A stretch of DNA of 35,045 nt, taken from Bacilli bacterium. GTDB lineage: Bacteria; Bacillota_I; Bacilli_A; RFN20; CAG-826. The stretch spans positions 1-35,045 of the forward strand of contig JAGCCQ010000077.1 of NCBI GenBank assembly GCA_017651565.1, read 5' to 3'. The position numbers and the translations under genes were made by a program. Below are positions 23,725 through 31,700 of this stretch, in pieces. The notes under the pieces are model-generated. The model saw nothing but the letters and a program-made list of their open reading frames with translations. It had not been told where the DNA came from and did no database searches. The number at the start of each line of letters is the position of its first letter. The first letter of the stretch is position 1.

Positions 23725-24792
23725 ATGGATGCTTTTAAAAATTATATTTTGCAAAACTGGATATTAATTTTGATATTAGCTGCTTTTGGCATTGTTTTAG
23801 GCACGACCGGATTTATAGATAAAAAAGCTACTAGACGTCTGTATGTTTTAATTGGTGTTGTATTTGCTTTATCTATTTCAGTTTTTATTGAATTCTATTA
23901 TGAAGCTGAGTTTTCGTTTAGAACTGCTAGAACAGTATTGATGGCAATTAGATATAGTGCTACTCCGTTTATAATTGCTCAGATTATTTATGCTCTTATT
24001 AAAAAAGAGAAACCATACATATTTATACCCGCTGGAGTCTTATTAATTATTGATGTCATTTCGATATTCACTGGTATTGTTTTCAGCGTTAATGAAAGTA
24101 ATGATTTAGTACGTGGACCTCTTGGCTACTTACCATTTATTATTGCTGGTCTATATTGTGCGTTATTGATTTACTTACTTGTTAAAAGAAGCAATAAGAG
24201 AATGCTCGAAATCATTCCAATTGTTTTCTTAGGAGTAGCGTTCCTTTCTGGGCTTATTTTCCCATTTGTTTTTGGACCAACATTCGCTGAGATATTCTGT
24301 TCGACTGTAGCTATCTCTTTATTCATTTTCTATGTCTTCTCAATTTTACAGTTAACAAAGAAAGATGCTTTAACTGGCTTGTTAAATAGACAAGCATATT
24401 ATTCTGAGACTGCTAGGTCTTTTAAAGATATTACTGCAGTAGTCTCTTTAGATATGAATGGTTTAAAAGCTATTAACGATACATATGGTCATGACGCAGG
24501 TGATGAAGCACTGATCACATTAGCTTTGTGTATTTCTAAAGCTTGTAAGATTAAACAATCAAGTTATCGTATGGGCGGAGATGAATTTGTAGTAGTGTGT
24601 CGCAAAACTAGCGAAGATGATGTTAAGAAATTAATAGATAGAGTCAATAAACTAATAGGTGAAACTAAATATACTTGCTCTATTGGTTATTGCTATCAAA
24701 AAGATGGTTTCTTAGGATTAGATAATTTACTAAAGAAATCCGATGAAGAGATGTACAAAAATAAAGCAGAATTTTATAAGAATAAGAAATAA
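23725..24792 (+). CDS. Membrane diguanylate cyclase (7 TM plus GGDEF)
   Basis: Residues 1-212 contain seven predicted membrane helices. The cytoplasmic GGDEF domain starts with KKDALTGLLNRQAYY and carries an intact active site GGDEF (284-288), so synthesis of cyclic di-GMP from two GTP is expected. The RxxD inhibitory site that normally lies just upstream is replaced by KIKQ, so product inhibition at that site is unlikely. The N-terminal helices probably sense a membrane or external signal. It is transcribed alone between two terminators, and the mRNA appears near-leaderless. Confidence 0.9.
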   Translation: MDAFKNYILQNWILILILAAFGIVLGTTGFIDKKATRRLYVLIGVVFALSISVFIEFYYEAEFSFRTARTVLMAIRYSATPFIIAQIIYALIKKEKPYIFIPAGVLLIIDVISIFTGIVFSVNESNDLVRGPLGYLPFIIAGLYCALLIYLLVKRSNKRMLEIIPIVFLGVAFLSGLIFPFVFGPTFAEIFCSTVAISLFIFYVFSILQLTKKDALTGLLNRQAYYSETARSFKDITAVVSLDMNGLKAINDTYGHDAGDEALITLALCISKACKIKQSSYRMGGDEFVVVCRKTSEDDVKKLIDRVNKLIGETKYTCSIGYCYQKDGFLGLDNLLKKSDEEMYKNKAEFYKNKK

Positions 24793-24846
24793 GTTTTGGG
24801 AGAATTAAATTTATTTAATATTTTTCTTCCTTAACTTATTTTTATT
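24788..24846 (+). terminator. Terminator after the GGDEF gene
   Basis: Outer stem AATAAGTT/AACTTATT (24788-24795, 24833-24840), overlapping the stop codon, and an inner AT-rich stem ATTAAAT/ATTTAAT; TTTATTT follows. AT-rich and therefore weak. Confidence 0.5.
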
Positions 24847-24901
24847 TAGGATATAGAATTATATAAGATAAATTTAATAGCGCAAAAAAGGAGAGCTGAA
24901 A

Positions 24902-26788
24902 ATGAAGAATGCTTTTAAAAAACTAGTTTTAGCAACTATTCCATTTTTATTATTGGGTTGTAGCGAGCCTGTTGATAATCCTGAAGATAATAAAAATGAT
25001 CCTGCTAACAATGAAGGAAATAATAACGAAGGTAATAACAACGAAGGTAACAACAATCAAACACCTCATACGCACTCATGGAAAACTGAATGGGAAAAAG
25101 ACGCAAATAATCACTGGCATGCATGTGAGGGATGTAATGAGAAAAACGATAGTGCTGCTCACGATTGGAATGAATGGGAAACAAAGAACTTAGGTGAATT
25201 GTTAAGTAATGACCGTTACAACTTTAACAATATTAAGTTAAGAACTTGTAAAGTTTGTGGTTATGAAGAATTAGATAAAGATCAAAAAGTTCTTCCTGAA
25301 ATTAGATTCACATTTGACGCAAACGACGCAAATGCTGACTTCGCAACAAAAGCAAGAAGTACAGATAAAACAAGACCAACAGTCAGTGGTAAGATTGCTA
25401 TTACAAATGCTGGTAGCATGAACACTGAGGAAGGAAAAGAATTGGATGCTACTATGAAAGTTAGAGGTAACCAAACTGCCGGTTTCGATAAAAAAGGCTT
25501 GCAAATTAAGTTTGATAAGAAACAAGCTATGTTTGGCCTCAATGGTGGAAAGAAATTCAAAAAGTGGGTCTTATTAGCAGATGCTAAAGATACTACAATT
25601 TCTAGAACAGCTTTAGGTTTAACAATGTCTAAAGGTGTTATCGCTGAAGATAGCAAAGTTTGGGCTACTGATTTCACACCAGTTTCTGTTTATTTAAATG
25701 ATAAATACTGGGGTATGTATATGCTTGCAGAACAAAAAGAAGTAAAAGAAGGCAGAATCAAATTAGATGAACCAATAGAAACATATATTGATGATAATGG
25801 TAAAGAAAAAGAAAGACCTATCATGACTACAGACATTGGTTACTGCTTCGAAATGGACTACTATGCAAAAGATGAACCAGCTAAAGGTGCTGATGGTGAT
25901 CCAACATTCACACTCGACTATGGTAACTACTTCACAAGAAATAGTTTCAATATTGAAAGCTGTTTAGCTAACTCTGGTTTAGGTGTTGTTAATACATACA
26001 CAATGAACTCAGACATTAATGATGGACCAGAAGATGCAGCAGTTAATGCAAGCAATAGTAATCAAGTCAAATTCATTAGAGATAAGTTGCAAGCTTTATT
26101 CACTGTTTTAGCAGAAGCTAGCAAGAATAAAGTTGCTAAAGATATCGATAGCAATAACCAAGTTACTTCTACAAGTATGTCAGTGAAACAAGCAATCGAA
26201 AAACACTTCGACCTCAATGCTTGGGCAGAAGGCTTCATTATTAACGCAGTTTGCTTACCACCAGATGTTGGTTACTCGTCATTCTATATGTCATTTGATA
26301 ACACAGAAAATGGTGATAAGAAGTTAAGATATGACAACCCATGGGATTTCGATAGTAACTTCGGTAATAGAAGAGGCTTCATTGAGAAACCTAATGAAAA
26401 GAATGGGAATTATGATCCATACTTCATGGATAGAACTGCAAATATGTGGTTCCAATTCTTAGGCAAACTCGACTTCTTCATTAATGATTATGTCAAACCA
26501 AAATGGAACACTGCTAAGACAAACAAAGTCTTCGAAAATATGTTAGGCATGTTAGATGTTTACTACAAATACTTTGATGGCGAATATACTCGTAACTTTG
26601 CTAAGTGGACAACAACACAAGCATCAGATTCTAACGTTTCAAGTTACTTCAATGGTGATGGTGAGACAAGAGGTGAATTAAGAAAACCATTCGTCAATGT
26701 TAATGAACGTAAACAAGCTCAACAAGAGACAATCAATTGGTTAACAAAACGTGTCAGCTATCTTGATACAAAGTGGGGCAACAAATAA
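24902..26788 (+). CDS. CotH-family kinase-fold lipoprotein
   Basis: Lipobox LLLGC (Cys20), an Asn/Glu/Gly linker (residues about 23-53), then a His/Trp/Cys module (HTHSW, HWHACEGC, HDWNEW, RTCKVCGYEE) like those of the 11349 phosphatase. The CotH domain covers about 135-610: MKVRGNQT with the following Lys-rich GLQIKF, MFGLNGGKKFKKWVLLAD, YWGMYMLAEQ, the acidic CFEMDYY and the late PWDFDSNFGN. CotH proteins are atypical kinases; the Bacillus spore protein phosphorylates coat proteins, and lipoprotein homologues are common in gut Firmicutes. The E-x-D and D-F-D motifs are plausible ATP/metal-binding residues. As a lipoprotein it would act outside the membrane. AAGGAG precedes the ATG. Confidence 0.9.
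   Translation: MKNAFKKLVLATIPFLLLGCSEPVDNPEDNKNDPANNEGNNNEGNNNEGNNNQTPHTHSWKTEWEKDANNHWHACEGCNEKNDSAAHDWNEWETKNLGELLSNDRYNFNNIKLRTCKVCGYEELDKDQKVLPEIRFTFDANDANADFATKARSTDKTRPTVSGKIAITNAGSMNTEEGKELDATMKVRGNQTAGFDKKGLQIKFDKKQAMFGLNGGKKFKKWVLLADAKDTTISRTALGLTMSKGVIAEDSKVWATDFTPVSVYLNDKYWGMYMLAEQKEVKEGRIKLDEPIETYIDDNGKEKERPIMTTDIGYCFEMDYYAKDEPAKGADGDPTFTLDYGNYFTRNSFNIESCLANSGLGVVNTYTMNSDINDGPEDAAVNASNSNQVKFIRDKLQALFTVLAEASKNKVAKDIDSNNQVTSTSMSVKQAIEKHFDLNAWAEGFIINAVCLPPDVGYSSFYMSFDNTENGDKKLRYDNPWDFDSNFGNRRGFIEKPNEKNGNYDPYFMDRTANMWFQFLGKLDFFINDYVKPKWNTAKTNKVFENMLGMLDVYYKYFDGEYTRNFAKWTTTQASDSNVSSYFNGDGETRGELRKPFVNVNERKQAQQETINWLTKRVSYLDTKWGNK
25010..25054 (+). repeat. 15-bp minisatellite in the CotH lipoprotein linker
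   Basis: Three imperfect 15-bp units encode N-E-G-N-N type pentapeptides after the lipid-anchored Cys. Copy number could change by slippage without loss of frame, changing linker length. Confidence 0.7.
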
Positions 26789-26809
26789 TAACTTGTTATT
26801 AAGCGATAA

Positions 26810-26840
26810 AAGGTACTCAGATTTCCTGGGTACCTTTTTT
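26810..26840 (+). terminator. Terminator after the CotH gene
   Basis: AGGTACTCAG/CTGGGTACCT stem (one G-U), loop ATTTC, then T6. Confidence 0.9.
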
Positions 26841-26864
26841 GCTTTAATGAATTAAATTTTAGTT

Positions 26865-26870
26865 TATACT
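26865..26870 (+). promoter_or_regulatory. -10 box of the SRP RNA gene
   Basis: TATACT places the start at about 26877, the base before the RNA's pairing 5' arm. The -35 (TTTAAT at 26843) is weak. Confidence 0.5.
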
Positions 26871-26876
26871 ATTTAA

Positions 26877-26953
26877 GCCATCGCGATAGAAGGCTATGAA
26901 CCTGGTCAGGATAGGAATATAGCAGCCATAAGTAGTTCTTCTATGTGCGTTGT
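26877..26953 (+). ncRNA. ffs: Small SRP RNA (4.5S-like)
   Basis: Scaffold of the signal recognition particle, which with Ffh targets membrane and secreted proteins. The conserved helix-8 core is clear: CCTGGTCAGG, a GGAA tetraloop closed by ATA/TAT, then AGCAGCC. The flanking arms pair (CGATAGAAG with CTTCTATGTG, and CTATG with CATAAG). Length of about 77 nt means no Alu domain, as in Mycoplasma and E. coli and unlike Bacillus. A T-rich stretch follows. Ends are estimated from pairing and the -10 box. Confidence 0.9.
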
Positions 26954-26995
26954 TTTTATTTTAGGATTTGAATAGGCTTTTATACCTTTTATAAA

Positions 26996-27023
26996 TTGTA
27001 ATATATCAAAATTATGATATAAT
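26996..27023 (+). promoter_or_regulatory. Toxin-antitoxin promoter with overlapping operator
   Basis: TTGTAA, 16-bp spacer and TATAAT. An inverted repeat TATATC-N8-GATATA (27002-27007, 27016-27021) covers the spacer and -10 box, a likely site for repression by the antitoxin complex. Confidence 0.55.
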
Positions 27024-27046
27024 GTAGATATCTGGAGGACTGGAAA

Positions 27047-27310
27047 ATGCAAAATATAAGACCATCTGCCGAATTGAGAAATAAATATAACGAAATATCT
27101 AATCTTTGCAAAGAAACTAGGGAACCAGTATTCATCACCGTTAACGGACATGGCGATACAGTAATAATGAATCTAGAGGATTATAATCAAATGGTTGCAG
27201 AACTTGAATTGCTTAAAATGCTATCAGAATCAGAAGATGATGTTAGAAACTGTAGAGTTGCTCCTGTAGAAAATACATTTAAAGACATTAGAAAGAAACT
27301 AGAATTATAA
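27047..27310 (+). CDS. Phd/YefM-family antitoxin
   Basis: An 87-residue protein with the Phd/YefM N-terminal DNA-binding fold: IRPSAELRNKYNEIS, then PVFITVNGHGDTVIMNLEDY. The disordered C-terminal part (about 55-87) would wrap the toxin. Such antitoxins bind their own promoter, fitting the inverted repeat over the -10 box. GGAGG is at 27033-27037. The stop codon overlaps the toxin start by one base, the usual order of antitoxin then toxin. Confidence 0.92.
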   Translation: MQNIRPSAELRNKYNEISNLCKETREPVFITVNGHGDTVIMNLEDYNQMVAELELLKMLSESEDDVRNCRVAPVENTFKDIRKKLEL

Positions 27311-27618
27311 TGAGTTATTCAGTAATCAGAACAGGTAAATTTAATGATCAGCTTACAGATATCATTATGTATATCAAAGATGTCTTTTCTAAAAAAGAAG
27401 CATTAGATTATTTAAATTATTTAGAAGAACAAATCAACAATTTGAAAAAATATCCTTATATTGGAGCAGTTCCAAGATATCAAGCTATTTCAAAGCAAGG
27501 TTATAGAGCCTTAATATGTAAACAAAACATTGTTTTTTATAAAGTAAATGAACAAGAAAAAGTAATAGCTTTGCATATTATAGTTCCTTCAAAGCGTAAT
27601 TATATTAATTTAATTTGA
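27310..27618 (+). CDS. RelE/ParE-family toxin
   Basis: A 102-residue protein of the RelE/ParE superfamily: an N-terminal strand and two helices (FNDQLTDIIMYI, ALDYLNYLEEQINNL), then GYRALICKQNIVFYKV and the C-terminal HIIVPSKRNYINLI, typical of the fold. RelE members cut mRNA on the ribosome while ParE members poison gyrase; the sequence does not decide between them. It starts inside the antitoxin stop codon (TAATG), so translation is coupled. The pair looks intact. Confidence 0.9.
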   Translation: MSYSVIRTGKFNDQLTDIIMYIKDVFSKKEALDYLNYLEEQINNLKKYPYIGAVPRYQAISKQGYRALICKQNIVFYKVNEQEKVIALHIIVPSKRNYINLI

Positions 27619-27644
27619 AGTTTATTCACTTTATAAGCAACTAA

Positions 27645-27680
27645 ACTAACTACTAAAATTGCTTTGTTAGTAAAGTTTTT
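27645..27680 (+). terminator. Weak terminator after the toxin gene
   Basis: ACTAAC/GTTAGT stem with a 15-nt loop, then AAAG and T5. A short stem, so low confidence. Confidence 0.35.
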
Positions 27681-27721
27681 ATGTACTAATTCCAAATATA
27701 ATAACTTTGCTCTTTATGTGT

Positions 27722-27747
27722 GTATAAATATGAGTTAGTATTTATAC
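27722..27747 (+). promoter_or_regulatory. 9-bp inverted repeat directly upstream of the P-type ATPase
   Basis: GTATAAATA and TATTTATAC are perfect inverted copies around an 8-nt loop, ending 5 nt before the ATG at 27753. A TATAAT at 27697-27702 lies upstream, so the repeat would be within the leader RNA. No Shine-Dalgarno sequence is visible. Operator or RNA hairpin. Confidence 0.5.
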
Positions 27748-27752
27748 AGTGT

Positions 27753-30236
27753 ATGAAAATGAAAAAAGAATTTGAAATTACTCGTTATAATCCTAACTAT
27801 TCTACTGGTCTTAATGAAGAACAGATTCAAGAAAGAAAACTTCACAAACTAAACAACAAAACAAAGCTTACTGTCGGTAAAAGTTATGCAGAAATTATTT
27901 TTACTAACGTGTTAAGCTTTTTTAATATCACGTTATTTGTTATTGCTGGTGTCATGATTGCATGGGGACTTTATAAGAACCTTTATTTCTTAGTAGTCTT
28001 AATTCCAAATATCATTATTGGTTTAACTCAAGATATTAAATCAAGAAAGTTAATGGGAAAACTTAAAGTCTTAACTTCTCCTAAAGTAACCGTTGTAAGA
28101 AATGGAAAAGAAGAAGTTATTAACAGTGCTGATGTTTTATTAGATGACATTATTATTCTTAAGAGCGCTGCTCAAATTCCTTGTGATGGTCAAGTTGTTG
28201 AAGGCAGTGTTACAGTCGACGAATCTTTATTAACTGGTGAATCAGACAAGATTAGAAAACAAGTTGGCGATACAGTTTATTCTGGATCATACGTTGTTAG
28301 TGGAACTTGTTATTTTAGAGCAGATAAGATTGGTGAAGAATCATACGCTGCTACTCTTTCAAATAAAGCAAATAAATTCCATAGATCTTCTAGTGAAATT
28401 TTAAAATCATTGAAAGGTTTGTTTAGAATCATTGGTGGCGTTGTCATTTTTATGGCAGTCTTTATGATTGTTGCATATGTAGTTCAAGGAAAAGAATGGA
28501 ACGAAAAGTTAGTTGCTAGTATTACTGGTTCTTTAGTTGCAATGATTCCTTCCGGATTATATTTATTAACTTCAGTTGCTTTAACTTTGGCAGTTGGCTC
28601 ATTAGCAAAGAAACAAGCTCAAGTTCAAGATTTCTACTCAGTTGAAATGTTAGCTAGAGTTAATCTTCTTTGTGTTGATAAGACAGGTACTATCACTGAT
28701 GGTAGTATGCTTGTCAAACAAGTTATTCCTACTTCAATTGGTGATAGCGAAAAATCTATTGGCCAAATTATCGCTAACTTATTAGCAGCTACAAAAGACG
28801 AAAACTTAACTGCTGTTTCGTTAAAGAAATACTTCACTGCAAAACCAAACAAAACTGCAACGACAGTTATTCCGTTTACTAGTGAAAATAAATATTCCGC
28901 TGTAGCTTTTGAAAAGAGTTATACGTATGCGTTAGGTGCTTTTGAAGTTTTACCTATTACAAATAAAGATGAAATTAAAGATAACGTTGAACAATTTGCT
29001 TCTAAAGGTAACAGAGTTTTAGTGTTAGCTCGTGGTAAAGAAGTTATTAAAGAGAACAAAGTTAGAGGAGATGTTGAGGCTGTAGCTTTAATCGTTTTAG
29101 AAGATCACATTAGAGATAACGCTAGAGCTACATTTGCTTGGTTTAATGAAAACAATGTTGATGTAAAAGTTATCTCTGGTGATAACGCTATGGCAGTTAG
29201 TGAAATTGCTAAAAATGCAAATGTTAAAGACGCAGAAAAATATGTTTCTTTAGCAGGTAAATCATTAGAAGAAACTTATGCTTTAGCAGGACAATATAAC
29301 GTCTTTGGTCGTGTTACTCCAGAACAAAAAGAAACACTTATTAAAGCATTTAAAGATATGGGCAAGACTGTCGCTATGACTGGTGATGGTGTTAATGATA
29401 TTCTCGCATTAAAGAGAGCGGATTGTTCTATTGCTTTAGCTAGTGGTGCTGATGCGGCTAGAAACGTTTCACATATCGTTTTGTTAGACAACAATTTCGA
29501 CCACTTACCAGAAGTTGTCGCGGAAGGTAGAAGAGTTGTTAATAACTTACAACGTACTTCTTCAATATTCTTGGTTAAAACATTCTTTGCAATGTTCTTA
29601 ACATTATTCTTCACAATTCTTTCTTTCTTTGGTGAAAAGATTAAATATCCATTCACTACAATGAATATGTATCCATGGGAAATTATCGCAATTGGATACG
29701 CAGCATTCTTCTTGGCATTGCAGCCTAATAAAGAATTGATTAACGGTAAGTTCCTTAAAAACATATTTAAGAAATCTTTACCTGCTGCCGCGATGATGAT
29801 TGCATCTGTATTGATTATTTTCTTCTTTAATATGTTACAAGTAAATCATATGGGGTACTTTGGCTTAGATGATTTCGAAGTTACTGCTCACTTATGCGCA
29901 GCTGTATTCAGTATTTTAAGTATTGTAGTTTTATATCGTATTGCTTCACCATTAGACAGATTTAGAAGAAATGTTGTTATTGGTGTAGGCTTTGGCGTTT
30001 TCGCAGTATTAGCTTATGAAGCGATTATGTCATATGCAGTTCTTCCTGATCCTGGAGAAGCCAAATTTGCTAAATATGACATTATTAATATAAACTTTGC
30101 TAATTTTGATAAGGTTGCAATTACAGTCGGTATTGCTTCGTTATTGATTTGTTTCTTTGCCTATATTGGCGGAGTAGAAATACATGATCTTTTAAAGAAG
30201 AGGAAAGCGGAATTAAAAGATGTTAAAGATAAGTAA
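27753..30236 (+). CDS. P-type cation-transporting ATPase
   Basis: An integral membrane pump using a phospho-aspartate cycle. Seen in order: a short N-terminal domain, membrane helices 1-2, the actuator domain with LLTGES, helices 3-4 with IPSGLYLL, the phosphorylation motif DKTGTIT (Asp309 from this start), the hinge motif MTGDGVNDILALKRADC, and C-terminal helices (about ten in all). The helix-4 motif is PSGL and not the PEGL of Ca2+-ATPases or CPx of heavy-metal pumps, so the ion is not assignable; Ca2+ or Mg2+ is only a guess. Start at ATG 27753 or 27759; a GTG at 27720 would run through the inverted repeat. First gene of a tight operon, overlapping psuG by 17 bp. Confidence 0.88.
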   Translation: MKMKKEFEITRYNPNYSTGLNEEQIQERKLHKLNNKTKLTVGKSYAEIIFTNVLSFFNITLFVIAGVMIAWGLYKNLYFLVVLIPNIIIGLTQDIKSRKLMGKLKVLTSPKVTVVRNGKEEVINSADVLLDDIIILKSAAQIPCDGQVVEGSVTVDESLLTGESDKIRKQVGDTVYSGSYVVSGTCYFRADKIGEESYAATLSNKANKFHRSSSEILKSLKGLFRIIGGVVIFMAVFMIVAYVVQGKEWNEKLVASITGSLVAMIPSGLYLLTSVALTLAVGSLAKKQAQVQDFYSVEMLARVNLLCVDKTGTITDGSMLVKQVIPTSIGDSEKSIGQIIANLLAATKDENLTAVSLKKYFTAKPNKTATTVIPFTSENKYSAVAFEKSYTYALGAFEVLPITNKDEIKDNVEQFASKGNRVLVLARGKEVIKENKVRGDVEAVALIVLEDHIRDNARATFAWFNENNVDVKVISGDNAMAVSEIAKNANVKDAEKYVSLAGKSLEETYALAGQYNVFGRVTPEQKETLIKAFKDMGKTVAMTGDGVNDILALKRADCSIALASGADAARNVSHIVLLDNNFDHLPEVVAEGRRVVNNLQRTSSIFLVKTFFAMFLTLFFTILSFFGEKIKYPFTTMNMYPWEIIAIGYAAFFLALQPNKELINGKFLKNIFKKSLPAAAMMIASVLIIFFFNMLQVNHMGYFGLDDFEVTAHLCAAVFSILSIVVLYRIASPLDRFRRNVVIGVGFGVFAVLAYEAIMSYAVLPDPGEAKFAKYDIININFANFDKVAITVGIASLLICFFAYIGGVEIHDLLKKRKAELKDVKDK

Positions 30237-31134
30237 AAAAGTTCAAGATGCATTAGCAAATAATATTCCTGTTGTAGCTCTCGAATCTACAATTATTTCT
30301 CATGGCATGCCTTATCCAAAAAATGTGGAAACTGCTTTAATGGTTGAACAAGTAATTATTGATAATGGTGCTGTTCCAGCAACTATTGGAATCATTGATG
30401 GCGATTTAGTTGTAGGTATGGATCATGATGAGATAGAAGAGTTTGGAAAACGCAAAGGCATTTTAAAGGCTTCTAGACGTGATTTACCTGTAGTTATGGC
30501 TAATAAGGAGTGGGCAGCTACAACGGTCGCCACAACGATGATAATCGCTAAAATGGCAGGCATTGAAGTATTTGTCACTGGTGGAATTGGTGGAGTTCAT
30601 AGAGGAGCTCCTGAAACTTTTGATATTTCCGCTGATTTACAAGAACTTGCTAAGACAAATGTAACTGTTGTTTGTGCAGGTGCTAAAGCAATCTTAGATT
30701 TACCTTTAACATTAGAATATTTAGAGACTATGGGTGTTCCAGTTTTAGGATATAAAACTAAAGAACTTCCAGCATTCTATACACCAAATAGCGGTCTTAA
30801 CTTAGATTACGCACTTAAAGATGAAAAGAATGCAGCAGAGATTATTAAAGAAAAAAGAAGCAACAAGATTCTTGATGGTGGCATATTAATTTGTGTTCCT
30901 ATTCCAAAAGAATACGCAATGGATAAGAAGACAATTGATGATGCTATTGAAGCTTCTCTTAAGAAAGCTGATGAATTAGGAATCAAAGGAAAAGATACAA
31001 CCCCATTCTTACTAAAGAATATAGTGGAACTCACTGGTGGAGATTCATTAGAAAGTAATATTAAATTGATATTAAATAACGCTAAAGTTGGCGCAGGTAT
31101 TGCAAGAGAGTATTCGAAACTAAATAAAGTATGA
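30220..31134 (+). CDS. psuG: Pseudouridine-5'-phosphate glycosidase
   Basis: Cleaves pseudouridine 5'-phosphate into uracil and ribose 5-phosphate in the breakdown of modified RNA nucleosides (the reverse direction is favoured in vitro). The 304 residues match the family, with ALESTIISHGMPYP near the N-terminus, SRRDLP, VFVTGGIGGVHRG, VCAGAKAILDLP and TPFLLKNIVELTGG near the C-terminus. It usually pairs with the kinase psuK, which is absent here. It starts inside the ATPase gene, and its stop overlaps the regulator start (ATGA), so it is translationally linked to both. Confidence 0.96.
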   Translation: MLKISKKVQDALANNIPVVALESTIISHGMPYPKNVETALMVEQVIIDNGAVPATIGIIDGDLVVGMDHDEIEEFGKRKGILKASRRDLPVVMANKEWAATTVATTMIIAKMAGIEVFVTGGIGGVHRGAPETFDISADLQELAKTNVTVVCAGAKAILDLPLTLEYLETMGVPVLGYKTKELPAFYTPNSGLNLDYALKDEKNAAEIIKEKRSNKILDGGILICVPIPKEYAMDKKTIDDAIEASLKKADELGIKGKDTTPFLLKNIVELTGGDSLESNIKLILNNAKVGAGIAREYSKLNKV

Positions 31135-31700
31135 AAACAGAACATAAGTTAGCAGAAACACTTAGGGAAATGATGCAAGAGACTCCGCTTGATGAAATAT
31201 CAGTTGTTGCTCTTACAAAGAGATGTCACATCTATAGACAGACATTCTATTACCATTTTCATGATGTTTATGACCTCTTAACTCTTGTTTACTTAGACGA
31301 AAGAATTAAGAACATAGCTTATGTTAAAACATTAAGAGATTTAGTAATTGTTATATATCGTTATTATGAAGCAAATACAGCATTTGTTGATGCTTCTTTA
31401 AGTAGTGCGGGGAAAGACTTATTTCAGGAGTTTATTTATAATAACTGCTATACAACAATTCTTAAGTTAGTTAATGAAACTAAAGATAATAAACGTATCT
31501 TATCTAATGATAGAAAGTCTGTTGCTAGATTCTACGCTTTAGCATACGCTCATTCTATTGTTTATTACTTATCAGTATTTAAGAATAAATCGCTTGAAGG
31601 TTTATTAGATTCATTCTGTTTTATTAAAGATAACGATTTACAAAAGGCAGTTCAAAATTACATTGAATATAAGGGGATGCCTAAGAATGATAGATTTTAA
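31131..31700 (+). CDS. TetR-like transcriptional regulator
   Basis: A 189-residue protein with an N-terminal TetR helix-turn-helix (residues about 8-52): LDEISVVALTKRCHIYRQTFYYHFHDVYDLL. The remainder is helical and variable, as expected for the ligand and dimer part; the spacing resembles the DhaS-like subgroup with a C-terminal TetR_C domain. Embedded in the operon with 4-bp and 14-bp overlaps to its neighbours. It may regulate the operon from the promoter region at 27690-27750, where the inverted repeat is a possible operator (inference). Confidence 0.88.
   Translation: MKTEHKLAETLREMMQETPLDEISVVALTKRCHIYRQTFYYHFHDVYDLLTLVYLDERIKNIAYVKTLRDLVIVIYRYYEANTAFVDASLSSAGKDLFQEFIYNNCYTTILKLVNETKDNKRILSNDRKSVARFYALAYAHSIVYYLSVFKNKSLEGLLDSFCFIKDNDLQKAVQNYIEYKGMPKNDRF

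Noticed and set aside
25282-25677. Open reading frame of 131 codons on the - strand inside the CotH gene
   Set aside because: It lies opposite conserved CotH-domain codons and shows no recognisable protein features.
29276-29764. Open reading frame of 162 codons on the - strand inside the P-type ATPase gene
   Set aside because: The + strand frame has unmistakable ATPase motifs across this segment; the antisense frame has no ribosome binding site and looks like a by-product of codon use.
31132-31134. TGA as a tryptophan codon (Mollicutes code 4)
   Set aside because: psuG ends at the family's normal length at this TGA, and the toxin at 27310-27618 also ends at TGA, while Trp is encoded by TGG throughout.
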